NCBI GenBank assembly: GCA_947259075.1
Contig: CAMYKQ010000065.1
Span: forward strand, 1-53,705
Source of the DNA: an uncultured Gammaproteobacteria bacterium
GTDB taxonomy: Bacteria; Pseudomonadota; Gammaproteobacteria; DRLM01
Length of the DNA: 53,705 nt
Direction: 5' to 3'
Below, piece after piece: positions 43,826 to 53,705 of this stretch. The notes under the pieces were generated by a model. The model was not told the DNA's origin and did not search any database. It saw nothing but the letters and a program-made list of their open reading frames with translations. The position numbers were made by a program, and so were the translations under genes. Position 1 is the first letter of the stretch. Every line of letters begins with the position of its first letter.

Positions 43826-44868
43826 TATTTATCCGGGCGTGATTTGTTGAGGCTGCGTTTCAGCCGGCCCCACCAGGAACGATTGATCTTGTTCATGACC
43901 CGGATCTCCTCCTTCAGCAGGTCGGCGTAGTAATGTTGCAGAACGACGGAGTCCCGCAGACTGGCTTTGTCTTGATCGTCTTCGCCGAGCTGGCTGAGCT
44001 GTTGGGCGGCATGACGGAATTCGAGCATCGCTTTCATGGAATCATGCATGGCGCCCTGTAAGGCGCGGACATTGTCGCCCAATTGACTGATCTCTCTATT
44101 CAGAAGTTGGACGTCGCGCTCCAAGGTGGGTTTTAAATCCGCGGTACAGTATATCGTGCATATTCTTCTGACGACTTCCGACAAAGTTTCGACGCCGTGT
44201 TCGGTAATCAGGGCGAAAATGCGCAGCAAAACTCCCCCCAGTACGGAGCCGAGCAGAGTGGTGTAAAAGGCGGTGCCCATACCGCTCATGGCTTGACGCA
44301 AGCCATTCAAGAGCCGCTCCTCATCGTGCCCGAGGGCATCGAGCGAGGTGGTCAGGCCGGTCAGGGTGAGGGTGAGTCCGACCACGGTGCCGATGAGTCC
44401 GAGGGTGATCAGCAGATTACCCATGATTTCGACTGAACTACTGACGCGATGATACGAGGCCAGCTCAATGTCGAGTAGCGACTCAATATCGGGTTGGTCG
44501 TTGTTATTGACGACCTCTTTAAGTGAGTTGAAAAACCGGTCGACCGCGCGGTTGGTTTTATTAGGATTGAGCCCATGTAGACCGTTTTTTCGGGCTACTA
44601 CGCCGTGTTGCGAGGCGCGTAGCGCCTCTTCCGTGATGGTGATGGCCAGGCCGAAGCTGATGGCGACCCCAAGGATGAACATGGCCATGATTACCCAAGT
44701 AATCTTACTCTGGTCATTTTCGAGGTAGCCCCACAAATTGGTGTCGAGGTACAGCGCGAAGTAGATGGCGAGCGCGGTTATCGCCCATATCAGCCACAGA
44801 AAGATGGTGCGAAATGCTTTTTCTTGCACCAGTTGTTTGTGGCTGTTTTTCTCTATGCGGCTGCTCAT
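43825..44868 (-). CDS. MotA/TolQ/ExbB-like proton channel protein
   Basis: The 347-residue protein has two N-terminal helices (about 23-43, 55-77), a cytoplasmic section (GLNPNKTNRAVDRFFNSL), two helices (about 155-185, 195-220; the first includes MGNLLITLGLIGTVVGLTLTL, given here in part) and a long C-terminal coiled-coil region with LLNREISQLGDNVRALQ. ATG at 44868 with AAGGA five bases before. Coupled to the VWA protein, it should form an ion-driven complex of the MotAB/TolQR/ZorAB type. Confidence 0.78.
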   Translation of the reverse strand: MSSRIEKNSHKQLVQEKAFRTIFLWLIWAITALAIYFALYLDTNLWGYLENDQSKITWVIMAMFILGVAISFGLAITITEEALRASQHGVVARKNGLHGLNPNKTNRAVDRFFNSLKEVVNNNDQPDIESLLDIELASYHRVSSSVEIMGNLLITLGLIGTVVGLTLTLTGLTTSLDALGHDEERLLNGLRQAMSGMGTAFYTTLLGSVLGGVLLRIFALITEHGVETLSEVVRRICTIYCTADLKPTLERDVQLLNREISQLGDNVRALQGAMHDSMKAMLEFRHAAQQLSQLGEDDQDKASLRDSVVLQHYYADLLKEEIRVMNKINRSWWGRLKRSLNKSRPDK

Positions 44869-45259
44869 GGGTGTCCTTAGGATGCTCTGGAGCGATATTA
44901 ACGCATGCGCGCCCCGTACCTGCCATGTTGTCACTTCGCGATGGATTAAGCTGAAGAATTTTAATTTATCTTTGGATTCTTTATTACATGAGGTCTAGCG
45001 TCAAGCCGGGCGTGGTGGTGGAGGGGAGATACTTTGCTTGTTATGGCGGGAATTTAGAGAGAGCATGCTGGCTTTTATCGTGCTCTACGTTGGATGCGGC
45101 AAAGGCCGTTCAAGCATGAAAGAGTTTTTTGCGCGCGGGGCGCCATTGGTCCGGCTTGAGCGATGGGGCGAGATGGTTGAGTAATTTTTTTAGAGAGGCG
45201 CGACCGGGGGTGAATTCCCGGTCGCGCCATAATTTACTTTGACAAGAATTACCTGGTTT
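44869..45259. other. Intergenic region upstream of the MotA-like gene
   Basis: There is no convincing gene. It contains the promoter side of the MotA-like gene and a 12-bp hairpin at 45197-45228. A 39-codon frame on the + strand (45065-45184) lacks convincing signals. Confidence 0.5.
45197..45228. other. Strong 12-bp hairpin
   Basis: GGCGCGACCGGG (45197-45208) pairs perfectly with CCCGGTCGCGCC (45217-45228) around an 8-base loop. It lies just beyond the stop of the leftward microprotein gene at 45260. The T-run (45185-45191) is on the wrong side for a normal terminator of that transcript, so its role is uncertain. Confidence 0.5.
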
Positions 45260-45370
45260 TTACAGTGAGATTGATTTAGCCAAAAAGAACAGGCCGAAGA
45301 ATATAGCGGTGAGTCCCAGGACGATGACGGCATCATTGGTGCTGATATCTTGCCAATTTTTATTTGACAT
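45260..45370 (-). CDS. Very small single-span membrane protein (36 aa)
   Basis: An ATG preceded by GGGGAAC opens a 36-codon frame. The product starts MSNKNWQDISTNDA and has one helix, VIVLGLTAIFFGLFFLA, ending KSISL. At 36 residues with one helix it is the same size as CcoM of P. stutzeri cbb3 oxidase (from memory), but homology is not shown. Confidence 0.6.
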   Translation of the reverse strand: MSNKNWQDISTNDAVIVLGLTAIFFGLFFLAKSISL

Positions 45371-45526
45371 AATGTTCCCCTTCCCATTGCTGTGATGACT
45401 TAGTTCATTAAACCGCATAAACAATGTTGAATACGCGACTAAATTACTCTGTTTTTTTACACGATAGATGAATTGCGCGTCAAGTATTAAGTGAGGGGGC
45501 CGCCTATGGTGGCGCGCCCGTCACTC

Positions 45527-45805
<279 letters not shown>

Positions 45806-45833
45806 TTACTGGGCTATCGGCCGCGCGGCGATG

Positions 45834-46917
<1,084 letters not shown>

Positions 46918-46921
<4 letters not shown>

Positions 46922-48282
46922 GGCGCCGCCGCGGCCACCGTGCCGCCGACGATGACGGTGGTCATGCGCTGCGGATCGACCCGGCGTTTAAAGGCGTCGC
47001 GGATTTGCGCCGCCGTCACCGCCTCGACGCGCTGATTGAAGGCGTCGAGATAATCGAGCGGCAGCTGATAAAAGCCGATCATCGCCAGGTTGTCGACGAT
47101 CTTGCTGTTACTGTCCAGACGCAGGGCGAAACCGCCGGTGATGTTTTTCTTGGCGGCGATCAGCTCTTTTTCCGCCGGGCCTTTTTCAATGAAGGTTTGC
47201 ATGACCTCGCGCAGTACGGCGAGCGCTTGTTCGGCCTGGTTGTTGCGGGTTTGCAGGCCCGCGGTGAAGGGGCCCGCGGCGCGCATGGGGATGAAGTAAC
47301 TGTAGGCGCTGTAGGACAAGCCGCGTTTTTCCCGCACCTCATCGCTGATCCGCGATACGAGACCGCTGCCGCCGAGGATGTGGTTGCCGACGTAGAGCGG
47401 GAAGTAGTCGGGGTCGTCGCGGGTAATGCCCGGCTGGCCGAGCAGGATGTGGGTTTGCTCCGAGGGGTAGTTGATGCGCTGCGGTTTGGATTCCACCGGC
47501 GCCGGCACCGCGGGCACGCTCGCGGCCGCCTCGCCCGCGGGCAGTTTGCCCAATACTTGGTCGGCGATGCGTTCCGCGCCTTTGCGATCCAGTGCGCCGA
47601 CGATGGCCACGGTGGCATTGCGGGCTACGTAATAGCGTTGGTAAAACGCCCGCGCATCTTCGCGGCTGAGGGCCTTGACGCTTTCTTCGGTGCCCAGCGG
47701 CGGCGTGCCGTAGGGGTGGTCCGGATAGAGCGCGGCGAAGAAGGCCTTGCTGGCGATGTCACCGGGGGATTCTTTCTCGCTCTGCAGCGACACCAGCATG
47801 CGGCTGCGTTCGCGCTCCAAGGCATCGGCGGGGAAGCTGGGCTGGGTCAGCACCGTGGTCAGGGTGGCGAGGGCCGGGTCGAGCAGGCTGGGCTCGGTGA
47901 GGCTGCGCAGGCTGACGATGGCCATATCGCGTTGCGCGTCACCGCCGAATTGCGCGCCCAGTCCTTCGAAGCGTTCGGCGATTTGATCGGCGTTGAGCTC
48001 GCCCGCGCCTTCGCCCAGCAGGCTGCTGGTGAGTTGGGCGACGCCGTCCTTGCCGCCGTCCTTGGCGCTGCCCGCGTCAAACACGATGCGGACATCGACG
48101 ATGGGCAGCTCCGGCGCCGGCACGAAATAGACCCGCGCGCCGTTGGCGGTGGTCCAGGTTTCAATCTTGGGCGCGGCAGTGACGATGTTTGCGGTGAACA
48201 AAACGGCGAGCGCCGTGCCCGCCATCACCAAGCGCCGGGCCGCTAGCATGCGGGTGTATCTTGCCCGTGTCTTAGCGTACAT
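46918..48282 (-). CDS. M16 family protein without catalytic motif
   Basis: The 454-residue protein has a signal-like N-terminus (ending TAA) and the M16 fold pattern (GARVYFVPAPELPIVDVRIVF, as two pieces, and RGLSYSAYSYF near the end), but where active members have HxxEH it reads GVAQLTSSLLGEGA. It is therefore the non-catalytic partner of the next gene's product, as in other two-subunit M16B peptidases. It overlaps that gene by 11 bases. Confidence 0.9.
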
Positions 48283-49657
48283 GGTTGCCTCCTCCGTGCT
48301 GACTTTGCTGCATGCGTTGCGCCTGTTCTTTATCGATGGGCTGGGGGTCGAGCACCGCGACGGTCAGGCGGTCGTCGACGAGGTATTTGCGCGCCACCTC
48401 GCGCACTTGATCGGCGGTGACGGCGTTGAGGCGTTCAAGGTCTTTTTCCATGATGCGCCACGGCAGGCCGATGGCCTCCAGCGAGCCGATTTTCATCGCT
48501 TGATAGAATACCGAGTCGAGTTGATAGACGTCGCTGGCCATCACTTGGGCCTTGACCCGCTTGAGCTCGTCTTCGCTCACCAGGTCTTCACGCAGCTGCT
48601 GGACTTGCTCGCGCAAGGCCGCTTCCAGCGCCGGGATGTCGTGGCCTTGATTGGGCGTGCCGTCCAATAAAAACAGGCTTTGGTCGCGCGAGTCGATGTC
48701 ATAGCCCGCGCCGGCCTGGGCCGCCACTTGGCTGCCGCGCACTAAGTTCTTCGCAAAACGGGCGCTGCTGCCGCCGTCCAAAATGCCGGCCAGCACTTCC
48801 AAGGCATAGGGTTCCCACTCGTCCGCCGCGCCGCTGCGGGGCGGGACTTTATAGCCCATCACCAGGTAGGGCAGTTCGGCGGGGGCCTTCACCGTGATGC
48901 GGCGCGTGCCCACTTGCGCGATTTCCTTGCGGGGTTTGAGCGGGTCGATCTTGCTGGGCTTTAGCGGGCCGAAATGCTTTTTCGCGAGTTTGAGCACCGC
49001 TTGCGGCTCGACATCGCCCACCACCACCAGCACCGCGTTATTGGGGGCGTACCACATGCCGTACCAGCGTTGCAGGTCGGCCACGTCGAGATTTTTCAGG
49101 TCATCCATCCAGCCGATGACGGGAATACGGTAGGGGCTGCTCAAATAGGCGGCGGCGTTGAATTGTTCGTAGGTGAGCGCTTGCGGGTTGTCCTCGGTGC
49201 GCATGCGCCGCTCTTCCATCACCACTTGCACTTCCTTGGCGAACTCTTCGGGTTTGAGCCGCAGGTGGCGCATGCGGTCGGCCTCGAGCTCGAAGCTGAT
49301 TTCGAGGCGGCTCTTTTCCAGTTGCTGGAAATAGGCGGTGTAGTCGCGGCTGGTGAAGGCGTTTTCGCGGCCGCCATTTTCGGCGATGATGCGCGAGAAC
49401 TCATTGGGGCCGTGGTTTTTAGTACCCTTGAACATCATGTGTTCGAGCACGTGGGAGACGCCGGTAATGCCGTCGTGCTCGTAGCTGCTGCCGACCTTGT
49501 ACCACACTTGCGAGACCAGTACCGGCGAGCGGTGATCTTCTTTGACGATCACCTTCAGGCCGTTGTCGAGCTTGAATTCGTGAACGTCGCCGGATTGGGC
49601 GAGGGCGCTTAAGGGCGCCAACAGGCACAGCAGCATCAACGATTTTATATTTCGCAT
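48272..49657 (-). CDS. M16 family zinc peptidase, catalytic subunit
   Basis: The 461-residue product has a signal peptide (about 1-20, ending ALA) and the inverted zinc motif HVLEH (69-73) in GVSHVLEHMMFKG, with the downstream Glu region of the family. The start at 49657 is chosen because it gives the signal; the frame extends to 49738 without one. It diverges from ftsY, as is common in gammaproteobacteria. Confidence 0.92.
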   Translation of the reverse strand: MRNIKSLMLLCLLAPLSALAQSGDVHEFKLDNGLKVIVKEDHRSPVLVSQVWYKVGSSYEHDGITGVSHVLEHMMFKGTKNHGPNEFSRIIAENGGRENAFTSRDYTAYFQQLEKSRLEISFELEADRMRHLRLKPEEFAKEVQVVMEERRMRTEDNPQALTYEQFNAAAYLSSPYRIPVIGWMDDLKNLDVADLQRWYGMWYAPNNAVLVVVGDVEPQAVLKLAKKHFGPLKPSKIDPLKPRKEIAQVGTRRITVKAPAELPYLVMGYKVPPRSGAADEWEPYALEVLAGILDGGSSARFAKNLVRGSQVAAQAGAGYDIDSRDQSLFLLDGTPNQGHDIPALEAALREQVQQLREDLVSEDELKRVKAQVMASDVYQLDSVFYQAMKIGSLEAIGLPWRIMEKDLERLNAVTADQVREVARKYLVDDRLTVAVLDPQPIDKEQAQRMQQSQHGGGNHVR

Positions 49658-49797
49658 AGAATAGGGATCCCTGTATTGCCGACTTACCCGGTGGACGGAG
49701 GGGTGATAGGATAGCCTATTCGTCCGGCGCGCGGCCATGTGCTTGACCCCGGACCTCGCTCCCTCGCTAAATGCGTTAGCTACGACTGCGGTTTACT

Positions 49798-50802
49798 ATG
49801 TTTGGTTTCAAAAAAAAACGCGATAAAGAACACACCCCGCAGGCGGAGGCGGCCGCGCGCCCCGGCCTGTTTCAACGGCTCAAGCAGCGTCTCGGCCGCA
49901 CCCGCGGCAGCCTCACCGAAGGCTTGGCGCGGCTGGTGCTGGGTAAAAAGGTCATCGATGATGAGCTGCTCGAAGAGATCGAGACCCGCTTGCTGCTGGC
50001 GGATGTCGGCGCCGAGGCCACCGCGCGCATCATTACCGATTTGACCGCGCGCGCGCGGCGCAAGCAGCTGGGCGACGCCGAAGCCTTGCTCGCCGCGCTG
50101 AAGGAGGATATGCACGCCATCCTCGCGCCCTGCAGCGCGCCGCTGGTTATTCCCGCGGAAACCCGGCCCTATGTCATTCTCATGGTGGGCGTGAACGGCG
50201 TGGGCAAGACCACCACCATCGGCAAGCTGGCGAAAAAATTTCAAGCCGACGGCTTGTCGGTGATGCTGGCCGCGGGCGATACCTTCCGCGCCGCGGCGGT
50301 GGAACAGCTGGAGACCTGGGGCGAGCGCAACGGCGTGGCCGTGGTGGCCCAGGCGCGCAACGCCGATCCCGCCTCGGTGGTCTTCGATGCGCTGCAAGCG
50401 GCCAAGGCGCGCCGCATCGATGTCTTGATCGCTGACACTGCCGGCCGGCTGCACACCCAGGCCAATCTGATGGAAGAGCTTAAGAAGATAAAGCGGGTGC
50501 TGGGCAAACTGGAGCCTAGCGCGCCCCACGAGACCATGCTGGTGATCGACGCCGGCACCGGCCAGAACGCACTCAATCAGGCGCGCCAGTTCCACGAAGC
50601 CGTGGGTCTCAGCGGCATCAGTCTCACCAAGCTCGACGGCACCGCCAAGGGCGGCATTATTTTCGCCATCGCCGAGCAGATCAAATTGCCCATCCGCTTC
50701 ATCGGTGTCGGCGAGGGCATAGACGATCTGCGCCCCTTCGACGCCGGGGACTTCGTCGAGGCCTTGTTCGCGGTGGAGACGGGGGACGAGACGCAGGCCT
50801 GA
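49798..50802 (+). CDS. ftsY: Signal recognition particle receptor FtsY
   Basis: It docks SRP-bound ribosomes at the membrane. The 334-residue protein has a short charged N-terminal region and the NG GTPase domains: GVNGVGKTTTIGKLA (P-loop), DTAGRLHTQ and TKLDGTAKGG. The acidic A domain is short compared with E. coli. It is followed by ftsE and ftsX in the standard cluster. Confidence 0.97.
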   Translation: MFGFKKKRDKEHTPQAEAAARPGLFQRLKQRLGRTRGSLTEGLARLVLGKKVIDDELLEEIETRLLLADVGAEATARIITDLTARARRKQLGDAEALLAALKEDMHAILAPCSAPLVIPAETRPYVILMVGVNGVGKTTTIGKLAKKFQADGLSVMLAAGDTFRAAAVEQLETWGERNGVAVVAQARNADPASVVFDALQAAKARRIDVLIADTAGRLHTQANLMEELKKIKRVLGKLEPSAPHETMLVIDAGTGQNALNQARQFHEAVGLSGISLTKLDGTAKGGIIFAIAEQIKLPIRFIGVGEGIDDLRPFDAGDFVEALFAVETGDETQA

Positions 50803-50827
50803 GGTAGCAGAGGGTAGCCGTTCCACC

Positions 50828-51505
50828 ATGATTGAGTTTCACAACGTCGCCAAACGCTATCCCAGCGGGCATGCCGCGCTGCGCGATGTCAGCTTCGCGG
50901 TGGCGCGTGGTGAAATGGTCTTTCTCACCGGCCATTCCGGCGCGGGCAAGAGCACCTTGCTCAAGCTCATCGCCCTCATCGAGCGCCCCAGCGCGGGCGA
51001 AGTCATCGTCAATGAGCGTAATCTCACGCGCCTAGGCCGGCGCCACATCCCCTATCACCGCCGCGGTCTCGGCATGATCTTTCAAGATTACCGCCTGCTG
51101 CAGGAACGCAGCGTGTTCGACAACGTGGCCCTGCCGCTGGTGATCGCCGGGGAATACGATCAGCGCGAGACCGGCCGCCGGGTGCGCGCCGCGCTGGATA
51201 AAGTCGGCCTGCTGGGCAAGGAGAAATATTATCCCGTCGAACTCTCCGGCGGCGAACAGCAGCGCGTGGGCATCGCCCGCGCCGTGGTGCACAAGCCGGT
51301 GTTGCTGCTGGCCGATGAGCCCACGGGCAATCTCGACCCGGACTTGTCGCGGGAGATCATGGCCCTGTTCGAGGCCTTTCAGCGGGTGGGGGTGACGGTG
51401 CTCATCGCCAGTCACGATCACGATCTGATCGCGCGCATGAATCACCGCGTGCTCACCTTGCACCAAGGCGTCATGTTAAACGGCGAGGGGGCGCCAGCGC
51501 CATGA
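50828..51505 (+). CDS. ftsE: Cell division ATP-binding protein FtsE
   Basis: The ATPase of FtsEX, which activates peptidoglycan amidases at the septum. The 225-residue protein has Walker [10 protein letters not shown], signature [14 protein letters not shown] and Walker [14 protein letters not shown]. It ends with an ATGA overlap with ftsX. Confidence 0.97.
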   Translation: MIEFHNVAKRYPSGHAALRDVSFAVARGEMVFLTGHSGAGKSTLLKLIALIERPSAGEVIVNERNLTRLGRRHIPYHRRGLGMIFQDYRLLQERSVFDNVALPLVIAGEYDQRETGRRVRAALDKVGLLGKEKYYPVELSGGEQQRVGIARAVVHKPVLLLADEPTGNLDPDLSREIMALFEAFQRVGVTVLIASHDHDLIARMNHRVLTLHQGVMLNGEGAPAP

Positions 51506-52503
51506 ATCGCCGCATTGAGCCCGCTAGCGAACCGCGGCCCGCGCCCCCGCCGAATCGCCGCGCAAGTCCGCGGCGTGCTCGCAGCATGGCGAGTTATTTC
51601 ACTAATCATCTGCGTGCCTTCTTCGCCAGCCTCGGCCAGTTACTGCGGACGCCGCTGCCGACCCTAATGACCGCGACGGTGATCGGTATCGCTCTCGCCC
51701 TGCCCGCCGGTTTTCATGCCGTGCTTAGCAGTGTGCAGACGGTGGCGGCGGGCTGGGAAGGGGATATGGCGCAAATCTCGCTGTTTTTGAAGCCGTCCGT
51801 CAAAGAGGTGCAGGCCGGCAAATTGGCCGACCGCATGCGGGCCATGAGTGAGGTGGCTGAGGTGCACTACATTTCGCCGCAGGAGGCTTTGGCGGAGTTC
51901 GAGCAATCCTCCGGCTTGCGCGACGCGCTGGCGTATTTGAATGAAAATCCGTTGCCGGGCGTCTTGGTGGTACGTCCGGCGGCGCAATTCGCCGAGCCCG
52001 CCGCCGCGCGGGGTTTGCTGCGGCGCTTTGAGGCGATGACGGAGGTGGACAGCGCCCAGCTCGATCTGGCCTGGCTGGAGCGTTTGCACGCCATGGTCGG
52101 CTTGGCCGCGCGCGGCGTATGGCTATTGGCGGGGGTGTTGTCATTGGCCGTGCTATTGATCGTCGGTAATACCATCCGCCTCGGGATTCAAAACCGCCGC
52201 GAGGAGATCGTGGTGACCAAACTCATCGGCGCCACCGACGGCTTCATCCGCCGGCCCTTCGTGTACGGCGGCATGTGGTACGGCCTGTTCGGCGGCGTGA
52301 TCGCGCTGGTCGTGGTGAATGGGCTGTTGTTGAGCCTGAGCGGCCCAGCGCGGCAACTGGCCGCGCTTTATCACAGCAATTTCCGTTTGGAGCTCTTGGG
52401 CGGGGCGGCGACGCTGGGCGTGTTAACCGCCGGCGCGCTGCTGGGCTGGTTGGGGGCTTGGCTGGCGGTGGGCCGCCACTTGCGGCGTATCGAGCCGGTT
52501 TGA
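51502..52503 (+). CDS. ftsX: Cell division permease-like protein FtsX
   Basis: The 333-residue protein has a basic Pro/Arg-rich cytoplasmic N-terminus, a first helix, a periplasmic domain (QISLFLKPSVKE onwards) and three C-terminal helices with the FtsX pattern LIGATDGFIRRPFVYGG. Coupled to ftsE. The stop lies 29 bases before the CIRCE element of rpoH. Confidence 0.95.
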   Translation: MNRRIEPASEPRPAPPPNRRASPRRARSMASYFTNHLRAFFASLGQLLRTPLPTLMTATVIGIALALPAGFHAVLSSVQTVAAGWEGDMAQISLFLKPSVKEVQAGKLADRMRAMSEVAEVHYISPQEALAEFEQSSGLRDALAYLNENPLPGVLVVRPAAQFAEPAAARGLLRRFEAMTEVDSAQLDLAWLERLHAMVGLAARGVWLLAGVLSLAVLLIVGNTIRLGIQNRREEIVVTKLIGATDGFIRRPFVYGGMWYGLFGGVIALVVVNGLLLSLSGPARQLAALYHSNFRLELLGGAATLGVLTAGALLGWLGAWLAVGRHLRRIEPV

Positions 52504-52532
52504 GCAAGCAGGGCAGGAACTTACCGGGGGGC

Positions 52533-52559
52533 TTAGCACTCTCAGGGATCGAGTGCTAA
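52533..52559. promoter_or_regulatory. CIRCE operator (HrcA site) upstream of rpoH
   Basis: TTAGCACTC-N9-GAGTGCTAA is a perfect 9-9-9 CIRCE inverted repeat, the binding site of the heat-shock repressor HrcA. It lies between ftsX and rpoH, 133 bases before the rpoH start. A weak sigma-70-like pair (TTAGCA at 52533, TAAACT at 52556, 17 bases apart) would overlap the operator; that promoter call is a guess. hrcA itself is not in the window. Confidence 0.9.
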
Positions 52560-52691
52560 ACTTACAACATGTGGGTCAGGCGGGGAGCGGGGAAAAGCCC
52601 TGGCTGGACCGCCGATTGCATAGTGAACGTTTTACCCGGGTGAGCGTCAGAGGAATGCCGCTGGGACCTATTACAGAGGGGTGAGTCTCAA

Positions 52692-53546
52692 ATGATCGAA
52701 CAGCACAAAGGTTTGGAATTGGCCGTGCCGGTGGGCAGCCTGGAGGCGTATAGCCAGGTGGTTAACCGCATTCCCATGCTGACGGCCGAAGAGGAGCAGG
52801 CCCTGGGCCGCCGCCTGCGGGACACTAATGACCTGGAGGCGGCCCGCCAACTCATCCTCTCTCATCTGCGCTTCGTGGTACGCATCGCCCGCGGTTATGC
52901 CGGTTACGGGCTGTCACAGGCGGACTTGATCCAAGAGGGTAACGTGGGCTTGATGAAGGCAGTGAAGCGTTTCGACCCCGAGATGAACGTGCGCCTGGTC
53001 TCCTTCGCGGTGCATTGGGTGCGCGCCGAAATGCACGAATTCATCTTGCGCAACTGGCGCATCGTCAAGGTCGCCACCACCAAGGCGCAGCGCAAATTGT
53101 TTTTCAACCTGCGCAGCGCCAAGACCCGCCTGGGCTGGTTCACGCATGATGAAGTGGATGCCGTGGCCAAGGATCTGGGCGTGAGCCGCGAGACGGTGGT
53201 GGAAATGGAGTCGCGCATGAGCGGTTACGATGCGTCCCTGTACGGTGAGAGTGACAATGACGGCGACGAAACCCATGTTGCGCCCATCGCTTATTTAGCC
53301 GCCACGCGCGCCGATCCCGCCGAACAAATGGAAAGCGATGATTGGGACGAACACCATAGCGACAAATTACACGAAGCCCTCGCGGAGCTGGACGATCGCA
53401 GCCGCGATATCGTTTCCCGGCGTTGGCTGGCGGATAGCAAATCCACCCTGCACGAGCTGGCCGACCAATATAAGGTCTCGGCGGAACGTATTCGCCAGTT
53501 GGAGCAGAATGCCATCAAAAAACTCAAGCTCGCGCTGGAAGCCTAA
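52692..53546 (+). CDS. rpoH: RNA polymerase sigma-32 factor
   Basis: The heat-shock sigma factor, 284 residues, with region 2 ([19 protein letters not shown]), the RpoH box [11 protein letters not shown] that is specific to sigma-32, and the region 4 HTH ([23 protein letters not shown], in parts). Length is normal. It is a single gene behind a CIRCE operator and before a strong terminator. Confidence 0.97.
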   Translation: MIEQHKGLELAVPVGSLEAYSQVVNRIPMLTAEEEQALGRRLRDTNDLEAARQLILSHLRFVVRIARGYAGYGLSQADLIQEGNVGLMKAVKRFDPEMNVRLVSFAVHWVRAEMHEFILRNWRIVKVATTKAQRKLFFNLRSAKTRLGWFTHDEVDAVAKDLGVSRETVVEMESRMSGYDASLYGESDNDGDETHVAPIAYLAATRADPAEQMESDDWDEHHSDKLHEALAELDDRSRDIVSRRWLADSKSTLHELADQYKVSAERIRQLEQNAIKKLKLALEA

Positions 53547-53562
53547 GCGCGCTAACGTGAAT

Positions 53563-53603
53563 AAAAAACCGGGCGGGTAATTGACACCCCGCCCGGTTTT
53601 TTT
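53563..53603 (+). terminator. Rho-independent terminator of rpoH
   Basis: AAAACCGGGCGGG pairs with CCCGCCCGGTTTT (53588-53600) around a 10-base loop, followed by a run of seven T. Confidence 0.93.
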
Positions 53604-53612
53604 ATTTATACA

Positions 53613-53705
53613 CTTGCGAACTTGCGAACTTGCGAACTTGCGAACTTGCGAACTTGCGAACTTGCGAACTTGCGAACTTGCGAACTTGCGAACTTGCGAA
53701 CTTGC
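53613..53705. repeat. 8-bp tandem repeat at the window end
   Basis: CTTGCGAA is repeated without change about 11.6 times up to the last base. It starts ten bases after the rpoH terminator and runs off the window, so its full length is unknown. It could be a true variable repeat or an assembly edge. Confidence 0.95.

Noticed and set aside
43046-44868. Zorya defence system
   Set aside because: The channel pair resembles ZorAB, but the OmpA-type domain and the ZorC/D or ZorE genes are absent.
45065-45184. A 39-codon frame on the + strand
   Set aside because: It has a weak SD (GAGAGAG) and no clear membrane helix or domain; unlike the accepted microproteins it lacks supporting features.
47005-48246. 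A 413-codon open frame on the + strand
   Set aside because: It is antisense to the non-catalytic M16 gene, whose family pattern is clear; the frame has only low-complexity composition.

Overview
The window looks like a chromosomal segment of a GC-rich gammaproteobacterium, plausibly a Chromatiales-like or related sulfur-oxidiser-type lineage. The evidence is housekeeping synteny: kdsD-kdsC-lptC-lptA-lptB-rpoN-hpf-ptsN, then the PTS-Ntr branch, and rsmD-coaD-ferredoxin plus ftsY-ftsE-ftsX-rpoH at the right. The lineage is inferred from gene content only.

Layout. 1-730 holds small non-autonomous repeats. 730-2256 is ubiC-ubiA (ubiquinone); a complete inverted-repeat element follows and supplies the ubiA stop codon. 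2502-7730 holds a small metal-binding protein, Kdo synthesis (kdsD, kdsC), LPS transport (lptC, lptA, lptB) and rpoN. 7758-12483 is hpf and a phosphorelay: ptsN, a kinase-domain-only hprK, rapZ, an EIIA-Man-type protein, HPr and enzyme I, with no sugar permease. 12562-23419 carries mgtE, a SnoaL-like protein, an orphan hydantoinase-A-like ATPase, a GldA/GldG-like ABC system with a DUF4340 protein, mutM, a PsiE-like protein and a GT-C-like membrane protein.

The centre (about 23.9-45.4 kb) is an accessory respiratory region, visibly poorer in GC over much of its length. Its core is a divergent cbb3-type (C-family) haem-copper oxidase: a CcoN-like subunit with haem and CuB ligands and the active-site tyrosine kept but a Gln where canonical CcoN has a key Glu; a CcoO-like monohaem subunit with a large periplasmic insertion; and no recognisable dihaem CcoP. 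Around it lie a dihaem c4-type cytochrome, two related membrane-anchored monohaem cytochromes, a cytochrome c lipoprotein, two half-length CcoN-like proteins, a CcoS-like protein, CcoG, a FixH-like lipoprotein, a thioredoxin-like lipoprotein, a membrane-anchored SUMF1-fold protein, a membrane spermidine-synthase-like fusion and six or seven very small single- or double-span membrane proteins. Together they suggest an undescribed oxidase supercomplex and its assembly set. At the right edge of the region a MotA/TolQ-like channel protein is coupled to a MotB-like protein whose periplasmic domain is a von Willebrand A domain.

The right end (45.5-53.7 kb) returns to housekeeping: ferredoxin, coaD, rsmD, an M16 protease pair, ftsY, ftsE-ftsX and rpoH. 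A perfect CIRCE operator sits upstream of rpoH, suggesting HrcA control of the heat-shock sigma factor. The window ends in an 8-bp tandem repeat.
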